A stretch of 64,000 nucleotides of DNA. It comes from Nematostella vectensis (lineage: Eukaryota > Cnidaria > Anthozoa > Actiniaria > Edwardsiidae). The notes under the pieces were generated by a model. The model did no database searches. It saw only the letters and a program-made list of their open reading frames with translations, and was not told the origin of the DNA. Each line of letters starts with the position of its first letter. The stretch's first letter is position 1. Below are positions 25,101 to 30,899 of this stretch, one piece after another. A program made the position numbers and the translations under genes. The stretch covers positions 9,473,296 through 9,537,295 of the forward strand of contig NC_064035.1 of NCBI RefSeq assembly GCF_932526225.1, written 5' to 3'.

Positions 25101-28100
25101 GACAGTCATGAATGCAGAGGAGGTACAAACCCCCCCCCCCCCCCCACCCCCCCAACCTCTTCTTCTTAACACGCGGACTCTACAGATACAAATTGTATTG
25201 TATCTTTACAATGGCCGTAGGTAAGGGGAGAGGCAGCTGGCGGAGAATGAGTCGAAATCCAACAGTCCAATATAAATAGTGGATGGTCCCTGCTGAGTAG
25301 CCCCGCCTCTTCCATCTCTCCGTATGGGTGGATACCCAACCCCCCACCCCAATCCCCTAACCCTCTCTAACTTAACAGAATCACCACGAAGAAAAACTCA
25401 TGCTTTCTTCAACTCCTAAGCTTGGCTTATTCTTAGCCATACACGCCCTTATTCTGAGACCCTAATGCTAACATGGTTTCATTGCGTTCACAGTTACGAG
25501 AGCTCAATAATATAATACGAGCCGAATTGCGGACTCCAAACGGGCGACCTCGGACACGCTCAAGAAATCTGGTAAGTCATAACAAAGATGTATAGCTGTT
25601 CTTAATTTAGAAAGGCTTATAGGTATGAGACCCGACCCAAAAGTATCCTCCACAAACAAATAGGTTTATACGATCGGTTAGCTTGTTCAACTGTATTCTT
25701 TTTCAGAGCGTTTTGAGCAGAGATAGTCGCGAATCCATTAGGTAAGTTCGCATTTTTTTGACCAAGAAACTCATGTTTACCTAGTAGAACAACAGAAAGA
25801 CCTCAAGGGCCGGCGAGAGAGACCAAGCCAACAACGAAAGGCAGGGGATTGATCCGGTTATATAAATATTTATGCCAGCTATCTTGATGTCAGCTATGTA
25901 GACGTCAGCTATCTTGATGTCAGCTATGTTGATCTGTCAGCTATGTAGATGCAAGCTCTCTTGATGTCAGCTATGTAGATGCCAGCTATCTTGATGTCAG
26001 TTATGTTGATGTCAGCTATGTAGATGTCAGCTATCTTGATGTCAGCTAAGTTGATGTCAGCTATGTAGATGTCAGCTATCTTGATGTCAGCTATGTAGAT
26101 GTCAGCTAACTTGATGTCAGCTATGTTGATCTGTCAGCTATGTAGATGCAAGCTCTCTTGATGTCAGCTATGTAGATGCAAGCTCTCTTGATGTCAGCTA
26201 TGTTGATGTCAGCTATCTTGATGTCAGCTCTCTTGATGTCAGCTAAGTAGATGTCAGCTATGTCCAGGAACAATATGTTCCGTCATAAGCATGAGGAAAT
26301 ACGATTTTTTTTCCTGTAGGGGAGCGTTCGTAGAGGATGGTGATTACAACTCGCAAGGTAACCCGTGGCTATCCCTCTTGAAAGCCTTTCATGTTGTTTT
26401 AGAACACAACACATTTTTAAACCATCACCAATATATGTGCCATACGCAATCTTAACGTGTTGCAGAAACTGAAGAAACGCAAACCTTGAACACAATACAT
26501 TGAATAAATTGTATACAATTATTGTTAATTTGCCGTGTAGGCCAGCCATCCCAGTTGGAGCCGATACCATATTCGGCAAGATATCACAAGCCCGCGAGTC
26601 CGAAAGGGCGTAACTCCGTAGAACCATTTGGTGGAAACCGCCCTCCGCGAAATTTACCGCATATCACACCAAAAGTACCCGCCGTAGAGGTACGTATATC
26701 ACACCTAGCGTACCCGCCGTAGAGGTACGTATATCACACCCAGCGTACCCGCCGTAGAGGTACGTATATCACACCCAGTGTACTCGCCGTACAGGTACGT
26801 ATATCACACCCAGCGTACCCGCCGTACAGGTACGTATATCACACCCAGCGTACCCGCCGTAGAGGTACGTATATCACACCCAGCCCACCCGCCGTAGAGG
26901 TACGTATATCACACCCAGCCCACCCGCCGTAGAGGTACGTATATCACACCCAGCCCATCCGCCGTAGAGGTACGTATATCACACCCAGCAGACCCGCCGT
27001 AGAGGTACGTATATCACACCCAGCCCACCCGCCGTACAGGTACGTATATCACACCCAGCGTACTCGCCGTACAGGTACGTATATCACACCAAGCAGACCC
27101 GCCGTAGAGGTACGTATATCACACCCAGTGTACTCGCCGTACAGGTACGTATATCACACCCAGCGTTTATATTTGTTTTGTTTATAGTTCGTTATTCCCG
27201 GGAGCCCCACACCACTGCCTAACTCGGATGACAAAACACCGGATGACAAGAAACTCAAGGTTAAAACTCCTTCTGTGGTGCATAAAATAAAAGGAAGAAA
27301 GCCAGAAAAGACGAATAACGGGGAGATGCCGGAATGGATGAAAAAGTTTGTCGAAGAAAAACAATTAACGGTTGGCGCAGATGTTAAACTGGATGAAGTG
27401 ACTAATTGTAAAGGAGCACGCAGGTCTTCCTTGTCAACAACGAAAATGGGGACTGGAACAGGAACAAAAGGAAATGGAACGAAGTCCACCGGAACTGGAA
27501 CTCTAAAAACCGGAACTGGGACAGTGAAATCACGTTCGACAGGAAGTATTCCCGGCGATGCAGAGTCAGGAAAGAAGGGTGTACCTAGTCTTAGTAACCT
27601 CCGTAAGAAAAGCACGGCTTCCATACCCAGGAAGGTCACTGAACACAGCCCAAAAGGCACTAGAGGTTTACGAAGAGAAAGTAAAGGTTACTGAATAGCA
27701 CAATACCATCTAGTCGATCTAGAGACGTACAAAGAGAAGTAAAGACTACTGAATAGCCCAATACCATCTAGTCGATCTAGAGACGTACAAAGAGAAGTAA
27801 AGACTACTGAATAGCACAATACCATCTAGTCGATCTAGAGACGTACGAAGAGAAAGTAAAGACTACTGAATATCACAATACCATCTAGTCGATCTAGAGA
27901 CGTACAAAGAGAAGTAAAGACTACTGAATAGCCCAATACCATCTAGTCGATCTAGAGACGTACAAAGAGAAGTAAAGACTACTGAATAGCACAATACCAT
28001 CTAGTCGATCTAGAGACGTACAAAGAGAAAGTAAAGACTACTGAATAGCACAATACCATCTAGTCGATCTAGAGACGTACGAAGAGAAAGTAAAGACTAC

Positions 28101-30752
28101 TGAATATCACAATACCATCTAGTCGATCTAGAGACGTACAAAGAGAAGTAAAGACTACTGAATAGCCCAATACCATCTAGTCGATTTAGAGACGTACAAA
28201 GAGAAGTAAAGACTCCTGAATAGCACAATACCATCTAGTCGATCTAGAGACGTACAAAGAGAAAGTAAAGACTACTGAATAGCACAATACCATCTAGTCG
28301 ATCTAGAGACGTACGAAGAGAAGTAAAGACTGCTGAATAGCACAATACCATCTAGAGATGCGAGAAGAGAGAGAGGGAAGGTTATTAAGCAAAGCCCCAA
28401 TTCCCTATGGCCTATAGGTTTATAATATTTAAGGGTATACCGATGACTTAAAGGCTAATTATATGAGGGGTGGGTCTAGCATATTTCTGAGGGAGGGTTT
28501 GACCTTAATGGGAGAGTGAAAAACTATTTCGTTACATTGACTTTCTGGCTCCCACGCGCTCGAATCTCTATCCTCTAAGGTTATATTATCATTAATATGC
28601 ACATTGATTAGAGTATTTTGAATACATGCATCTTCCAAGAAGGAAATACTGTTTTATCCCCCTCCCTCTCCAACTACAGAAACTCGAACTCTAAATCCTT
28701 ATATAACAAATCCGTCTAAATCTGACTCTAAACCTTATATGACCACCTGATGTCTTAAATGACAAGCGGACCACCGAATCGATTCCTTGGAAATGTCAAA
28801 AAAAAAAATAGAGTGGCAATTTCTAACTTACTTTTCGCTATTTCCAAGAAATCGGTTGGTTGTCCGCTTGTCCTATAAGACACCAAGTGGGTCTGAACTT
28901 ATAAACGCAAAATGGAATGGTTTGCAAACTACAGTTTTTTTTTAGATTATGTACCAAACCCTCTAAATTCTATTTCATTTACACGTGCATCGCGCCTCGC
29001 CGATTAATAATACCTCATATTTATTTCAGAATTTGCAAACTAGAAGCATTGGTGATTATATTTTCCAAAGATCAAAGCGATCGCACGCTTTGATAAGGCT
29101 GATAATGGATTTTTGAAAATGATTACGCGCCCTGAATGAACCCGCCCTCCAAGACCCCGTCCCCACGTATCCGTTTTCGTTTGAAAACGCAACCTTTTTG
29201 ATACGGCTACGGGTATCGTCCACACGGAAACGCGAAAACGGTGACCGAAAACGATCTCCAGAGTGGAACAAACTATACCCTTTCGGTGCCGTGGGGACGG
29301 ACGAAAACGTAACCTTTCGAAAACGATGGCGTGATAACTCAGGTCCAGTCCACTTGACGCGCGAGTACGCATGCGCTGTAGAGCTTGTTATCGTTTTCGT
29401 ATCGTTTTTGCGTTTTCGTGGGGACGGGTCGTGTCAAAATGAAAACGCTTCGTGTGGACGCGGATCTTTTTTGAAAACGAAACAAAAGGGTTGCGTTTTC
29501 ATACGAAAACGGATACGTGGGGACAGGGTCTAAATCCGCTACTGAATTTGGAAGATGTACTTGTTTTCATCTTTTAGTTTTTATTGACTATCCAGAGTGG
29601 CTTATGAACAGCAAAGGAATTGTTCTGTTTTGAAAAAAAAAATGCTAATAGTTATTTCGTAACCTGTTTTTTTCTATTATAGAGTCACGTGCTCCCGAAA
29701 CCATCCGTCCTTCAAATGTTAAGACTTTAGAAAACAAAATGGTAGCATTCTCATGTAAGAATATCTTTATCATGAAAATAGACTTGAATCTTGAATTTGT
29801 ATTAAACGTGACGTCCTATTTTGGTTCTTTCTGCTTTGCGTGCGCCAAATGTTTTTAATATTCTTCTGTCACTATATCTTGAATTTATGGTCATACGATT
29901 AACGTTAGGCGATGCATATCAATGAACTTGGCATGTCAGGGGGCATGAAGAGTTCTTATTCTGTGGTTACTCAGGAAATAGCAGATCTCTATTCGTAGGG
30001 AATAGAACACCCGCCTTTACAGGCTAGGATCTTTTTCTATTATTTTTTTACCTTAATTATTATGGAAGCTGATCTTAGCCTATTTGTTTTACACACGCGC
30101 GCATTCTTTGTAACCCACGAGCGTGAAAGGCCCAATATTCTTTTGAATATCTATTTTTACACTACTTAGAGCAACAATTGTTTTTTTTTCTTTGAAATAT
30201 TTAAGGGTAAGTTACAAATTAACGCTCGATTTTCTTCAATACTTTCAAGGAATCGATTCGGTTGTCCGCTTGTCATATGAGACATCAAGTGGGACTGACG
30301 TCATATACGCAAAATGTAGTTGTTTGCAACTACAGATTTTGAGATTTTGTACCAAACGCCCAAAACTGCGTTTTCATTTGCACGTGCACGCCTCGCCAAT
30401 TATTAATATCTAATTTTTATTTCAGAATTTGCAAACTAGAAGCATTGGTGATTATGTTCGCCAAAGATCAGATCGATCACACGTTTTGAAGGGGCTATTA
30501 AGTGGGTTTCAATTTGAACGAATTTTTGAAAACAATTACTCGCGAGAGGCCTTAAGGCAGGTACCCTATATGGACGTGGTAATGTACATTATAATGATAT
30601 TATAGTTTTATCATTTTTAGTTTTCCCTTTAGACTGAAATCCCTCATGGCGCGGAAGAGGGAGAGTGTTTCCCTTACCGTAACCTGGCAGCGGATCAACA
30701 AACGGGTGGCGGCTTGTGGCTGGTGACATCGTGTTCGCACAGGTGCACATAG
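66..30752 (+). CDS. Two-pore-channel-like cation channel with EF-hand linker and C-terminal SH3 domain (5' end outside window)
   Basis: Partial gene entering from the left. Coding exons by GT-AG sites and phase: 66-116, 215-286, 391-522, 1006-1078, 1147-1224, 1707-1828, 3827-3893, 4365-4416, 4512-4581, 4976-5067, 5194-5252, 5968-6063, 6261-6314, 6665-6727, 6854-6900, 8861-8919, 8985-9016, 9444-9518, 14678-14889, 15259-15363, 16307-16370, 18329-18408, 18925-19039, 19120-19188, 19480-19575, 22072-22119, 22832-22861, 23199-23357, 23736-23787, 24087-24208, 24275-24363, 24877-24898, 25051-25122, 25494-25571, 25707-25741, 26320-26357, 26541-26689, 27188-27680, 29683-29741, 30426-30560, 30633-30752 (TAG). 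All phases join, giving about 1,244 residues. Two 6-TM domains carry TPC-like pores (LLSTENFPEVMLPAM; TTSNWHEIMNS), so it should be an intracellular or plasma-membrane Na+/Ca2+ channel. The 19575 donor (GTTTAC) is weak. If the donor at 27681 is skipped, the protein ends at TGA 27692-27694. Confidence 0.82.
1850..3510. repeat. 1.65-kb minisatellite, 9-bp-based, with higher-order repeats
   Basis: Fills most of the intron 1829-3826. The basic motif is GTGGTTATCGTGGCGC and variants, in 18- and 27-bp modules (multiples of 9). Because 9 is divisible by 3, long open frames appear on both strands; these are artefacts. Blocks containing TTGGTATGTGTGG, AATCGTAGTGCG and GTGAAGCGTTTTG recur in the same order near 2430, 2810 and 3180, so the array has a higher-order unit of about 375 bp. 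Confidence 0.9.
4686..4877. mobile_element. Short TIR element (MITE), hAT-like ends, with target duplication
   Basis: Terminal inverted repeats CAGGGGCGTAGCCAGG at the left and CCTGGCTACGCCGCTG at the right, about 192 bp in all. The 5-bp direct repeat CCAAG flanks both ends (4681-4685 and 4878-4882). No coding capacity; a poly-C run lies inside. It sits in the intron before the linker exon 4976. Confidence 0.65.
4976..6727 (+). CDS. Channel gene, inter-domain linker exons with EF-hand
   Basis: Five exons (4976-5067, 5194-5252, 5968-6063, 6261-6314, 6665-6727) encode the cytosolic linker between the two 6-TM units. It opens with a charged helix (SERARERAELAKAWNLLD) and a FDDKFAELFRLLKPK segment. 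It then has a good canonical EF-hand loop, DSNEDGEVDSFEW, with Asp/Asn/Asp at the first coordinating positions, Gly at position 6 and an acidic Asp-Ser-Phe-Glu end. An acidic stretch follows (EFEENDDLLIADDS). Plant TPC1 has two EF-hands at this place, whereas human TPC1/2 linkers lack clear calcium-binding loops. Direct calcium control of gating is therefore plausible but inferred. The position-12 ligand is shared between Ser/Phe/Glu depending on alignment, so binding is not certain. Confidence 0.8.
5399..5647. repeat. 62-bp tandem repeat, four copies plus a partial one
   Basis: Units start at 5399, 5461, 5523 and 5585 with GTTTGATAGTCGTTTGGCAC and contain TTTCCGCCTGTGTGGGTGG. They are nearly identical. 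Diverged CTCGTG-rich sequence continues to about 5850. Intron 5253-5967. Confidence 0.85.
6854..19039 (+). CDS. Channel gene, exons of transmembrane domain II
   Basis: Nine exons encode the second 6-TM unit, about residues 361-623. S1 is FSRFILVLIIIHCLLFAF (6854-6900 joined to 8861-8919). S2 is VKTIIVAIFLLEGLMRSLVLG (8985-9016 joined to 9444-9518), here cited only to 20 residues per exon. S3, S4 and S5 lie in the long exon 14678-14889 and in 15259-15363 (YLFAAVGMEVFHDF, like the TPC1 S5). The pore is FQTFWCACMILFQMV then TTSNWHEIMNS (16307-16370), aligning to the TPC filter VNNW. S6 is YFVFAYILVNMVVMNLFVAI (18329-18408 and 18925-19039). The S4 region keeps one clear arginine (AVFCRLPFNN) where other TPCs have three or four. 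Introns are large because of minisatellites and a LINE. Confidence 0.8.
7133..8600. repeat. Tandem duplication, two copies of about 730 bp
   Basis: Copy A 7133-7862 and copy B 7863-8600 are almost identical. They differ by single bases and by a small insertion in B (CTCACCTCC region near 8194). Both start CTAAATTGTAAACAAGATGG and end near GAACGACGTAT. Each contains an internal GGGGTCCGGTATC / GATCCGGACCCC inverted pair. No gene is visible. It fills the intron 6901-8860. Confidence 0.85.
9510..10165. repeat. 51-52-bp minisatellite seeded from an exon end and its splice donor
   Basis: About 12 copies of a unit beginning GCCATTCTGGTGAGCGTTTA and containing TTCACATGATCATGTTTAAA. The first copy is the real end of exon 9444-9518 (GACGCCATTCTG) plus its donor GTGAGC. 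Every later unit repeats that junction. The array is split by the LINE and resumes after it. Confidence 0.9.
10164..13818 (-). mobile_element. 5'-truncated non-LTR retrotransposon (LINE) with long intact ORF
   Basis: Minus-strand ORF from about 13,818 down to 10,291. The annotatable start at 13,725 is only an internal GTG codon; the frame is open up to the element's truncated 5' edge. An APE-type endonuclease comes first (GCWNLNG just upstream of 13,725, then GIVETHA, GDFNARTG, DYIIVN, TDHCSL). A reverse transcriptase follows (VDFSKAFDRVP, GVKQGCMISPTLFNFYL, LLYADDLVIVSK, YKYLGVHF). Near the C-terminus is a Cys/His motif (CTICKNGIENEEHFLVKC). The 3' end is a run of (ATTG)n on the minus strand, as in CR1/L2-like jockey-group elements. 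It is inserted inside the 52-bp minisatellite; TTCACA occurs on both edges as a possible target duplication. The intact catalytic motifs suggest recent insertion. Confidence 0.88.
13815..14310. repeat. Right-hand remnant of the 52-bp minisatellite with poly-C tracts
   Basis: After the LINE, TTCACATGATCATGTTTAAA resumes at about 13,826. Poly-C/CA runs follow at 13,848-13,880 and C runs at 14,077-14,153. Two or three more units (CCATTCTGGTGAGCGTTTAC) lie at 14,180-14,300. The poly-C interruptions look like junk between fragments of one original array. Confidence 0.75.
14790..15085. repeat. Exon-end duplication: about 110-bp unit, three copies including the real exon end
   Basis: The last ~100 bp of exon 14678-14889, with its donor GTAAGT, recur at 14,895-15,007 (donor intact, CTGTAAGTAT). 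They recur again, truncated, at 15,012-15,078 (CGTAATGGCGGACCTCATAC). Shared marks are GTCGCCCCCGTAATGGCGGA and ACAACACGC. The copies are intronic, and in the exon frame they would follow a stop in the donor region. Confidence 0.85.
15118..15205 (-). mobile_element. tRNA-derived SINE head
   Basis: On the minus strand a polymerase III B-box-like AGTTCGATTCC (plus-strand GGAATCGAACT near 15,132) lies about 50 bases after an A-box-like GCAGTTGGCAGAGCG. An anticodon-arm-like region is between them. The acceptor-stem halves do not pair and there is no CCA-adjacent end, so it is tRNA-derived rather than a working tRNA gene. Confidence 0.5.
15340..15985. repeat. 30-bp minisatellite seeded from an exon end and its splice donor
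   Basis: About 21 copies of TTTCAGACATTTTGGTAATA followed by CATACGGGGC. The first is the end of exon 15259-15363 (TTCCAGACATTTTG) and its donor GTAATA. The 30-bp period leaves two non-coding frames open on each strand, producing spurious repeat proteins. In the true exon frame the donor itself reads TGG TAA. Confidence 0.92.
16450..16565. repeat. Short block of GTGTGTTATCCACCTTGTA repeats
   Basis: Units of 21-24 bp such as ATGGTGTGTTATCCACCTTG. Same family as the larger block at 16,960-17,495, separated from it by copies of the 52-bp minisatellite. Confidence 0.8.
16565..16930. repeat. Transposed copies of the 52-bp donor-containing minisatellite
   Basis: Seven units of the GCCATTCTGGTGAGCGTTTA family with TCACATGATCATGTTCAAAG. 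They lie in intron 16371-18328, two exons downstream of the exon from which the unit derives. They share the AAGAAGTGCC variant with the units at 14,200-14,290. Confidence 0.85.
16960..17495. repeat. 21-24-bp minisatellite (TTATCCACCTTGTACGGTG)
   Basis: About 23 units, with longer modules (a block ending TTTATGGTGTGTTATCC) recurring three times. Open frames across it are repeat artefacts. Confidence 0.85.
17505..17950. repeat. About 45-bp GC-rich repeat with an inverted copy
   Basis: Four tandem units of GGTCCTAGGGGTCGGATCCC plus ACCCTGGTCATGTGACGAAG at 17,727-17,950. An inverted pair of the same motif lies at 17,508-17,578. About 150 bp of T-rich DNA separates the orientations. An 11-bp inverted pair AGTACGCAGCT / AGCTGCGTACT flanks the adjoining stretch to 18,090. 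Confidence 0.75.
18454..18583. mobile_element. Fold-back element (hairpin, 130 bp)
   Basis: Two arms of about 54 bp, TACCCTGGGTACCAGAGCCT at the left and its near-perfect reverse complement ending GGCTCCGGTACCCAGGGTA at the right, around a 20-bp loop. No coding potential. Intron 18409-18924. Confidence 0.75.
19120..24208 (+). CDS. Channel gene, coiled-coil-like segment and SH3 domain exons
   Basis: After the last S6 the frame runs through a basic/charged stretch (exons 19120-19188, 19480-19575, 22072-22119, 22832-22861; for example LKKNREKEKTE) and then into an SH3 domain. The SH3 spans about residues 728-780. Exon 23199-23357 gives VRVVTTFRANAASDLDL, then VGDEVTIL. Exon 23736-23787 gives the WW pair and the GRVG-like segment (DNWWRGECKNRVGWFP). 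Exon 24087-24208 closes it with ASHVV. The order is the classical one: beta-a, acidic RT loop, DEL-like DLDLTVGD, tandem Trp, then P-x-x-V. The usual ALYDY signature is replaced by VVTTF. It sits directly behind a strongly basic helix (KKKMRAKKKTKRK). I know of no described TPC with this domain; intracellular SH3 partners would be proline-rich proteins. Confidence 0.78.
19680..21990. repeat. 58-bp minisatellite, about 38 copies
   Basis: Unit contains CTACATAGTCCTACAACATA, TCTGTATTACCTTTCTACCC and TATCCTGCATTACCCTAAC. Divergence is low in the middle and higher at the left edge (19,680-19,980). It is the largest array of the window and accounts for nearly all of intron 19576-22071. Confidence 0.92.
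22347..22525. mobile_element. TIR element (MITE), about 179 bp
   Basis: Ends AGCCTGCGCAGCAAACCC and its inverted counterpart CTTTGCGCTTGCTACGCAGGCT-like sequence (last 12 bases GCTACGCAGGCT). An inner GCGCGC-rich, purine/pyrimidine inverted segment lies between. Non-coding, intron 22120-22831. Confidence 0.5.
22905..23030. repeat. 41-bp tandem repeat, three copies
   Basis: AAAGATCACGCATTATTACC with TACTTTATAGTGGTCAGTAA, the third copy diverged. Intron 22862-23198. Confidence 0.8.
24275..30752 (+). CDS. Channel gene, C-terminal tail exons
   Basis: Eleven small exons plus one larger one (27188-27680) encode a low-complexity, basic, Ser/Thr/Pro-rich tail of about 445 residues. Repeats such as GTGT and KSTGTGTLKTGTGTVKS occur, with several RS/RRS and SP sites suited to kinases and SH3 or 14-3-3 ligands. 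I recognise no domain. The exon that starts at 27188 can read on to TGA at 27692-27694, but a donor at 27681 (GAGAAA/GTAAAG, phase 1) joins in phase to 29683-29741, 30426-30560 and 30633-30752. An AATAAATAAAA signal lies 112 bp after that TAG, and I saw none soon after the TGA. I therefore favour the longer form; both isoforms may exist. Confidence 0.65.
24425..24735. repeat. About 20-bp minisatellite rich in GTAAG motifs
   Basis: Around 15 diverged units of CCATAAGCGTAAGTTGAAAT. The motif CCGTAAGT resembles the donor of exon 24275-24363 (CCACC/GTAAGTAGC) 65 bp upstream, so it may be another donor-derived array. The link is weaker than for the other arrays. Confidence 0.8.
25870..26275. repeat. 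15-17-bp minisatellite (GATGTCAGCTATGTT)
   Basis: About 25 units of TTGATGTCAGCTATGTAGAT variants in intron 25742-26319. The intron at 25123-25493 also carries a poly-C tract (25,130-25,150). Confidence 0.88.
26660..27165. repeat. 35-bp minisatellite seeded from an exon end and its splice donor
   Basis: About 14 copies of ACCCGCCGTAGAGGTACGTA followed by TATCACACCCAGC. The first copy is the end of exon 26541-26689 (AAAGTACCCGCCGTAGAG) and donor GTACGT, so each unit holds an exon-like tail plus donor. Later units vary GTAGAG to GTACAG. In the exon frame the read-through meets TAG in the first repeat. Confidence 0.92.
27660..28365. repeat. 58-bp minisatellite seeded from an exon end and its probable splice donor
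   Basis: About 12 copies containing ACGTACAAAGAGAAGTAAAG and TGAATAGCACAATACCATCT. The first is the exon end GGTTTACGAAGAGAAA with the donor-like GTAAAG at 27,681. The TGA that would end the short isoform (27,692) lies inside the repeat unit. Confidence 0.9.
28741..28893. repeat. Imperfect inverted repeat, 153 bp
   Basis: GACCACCTGATGTCTTAAAT at the left pairs with ATAAGACACCAAGTGGGTC at the right. Inner arms are TTCCTTGGAAAT / ATTTCCAAGAAATC. The right arm recurs as a direct copy at 30,240-30,300. Confidence 0.6.
29031..29120 (+). pseudogene. Dead copy of channel exon 30426-30560
   Basis: TTTCAG acceptor followed by AATTTGCAAACTAGAAGCAT, identical for 30 bases to the working exon at 30,426, then diverging with a deletion and an in-frame TGA. 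Upstream flanks (28,840-29,030 and 30,230-30,425) also match, so the duplication included intron. It lies before exon 29683, out of phase for use after the exon ending at 27680. Confidence 0.6.
29152..29531. mobile_element. 380-bp TIR element (MITE) with ~43-bp ends
   Basis: Left end AGACCCCGTCCCCACGTATC, right end GATACGTGGGGACAGGGTCT. The arms match over about 43 bp and include GTTTTCG-rich sequence. Further internal CGTTTTCG / CGAAAACG copies make the whole element highly self-complementary. No transposase is encoded. Intron 27681-29682. Confidence 0.75.
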
Positions 30753-30863
30753 CCACACACTGCGCCGTCCCGGGGCTATCCTTTGTTTGATTAGATAACC
30801 ATTGCAAAGATATAATGAGTACAGACAGAACCACAAACTACTCTTTTAGAACTTTGAAGATCC

Positions 30864-30873
30864 AATAAATAAA
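30864..30873 (+). promoter_or_regulatory. Poly(A) signal of the channel gene
   Basis: AATAAATAAA about 110 bp downstream of the TAG at 30750-30752. It supports 30752 as the real end of the coding region. Confidence 0.6.
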
Positions 30874-30899
30874 ATAGTCACAATCAATACGCTAACACA

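Noticed and set aside
30589-30836. Minus-strand ORFs over 30.6-30.8 kb
   Set aside because: Shadows of the terminal channel exon 30633-30752.
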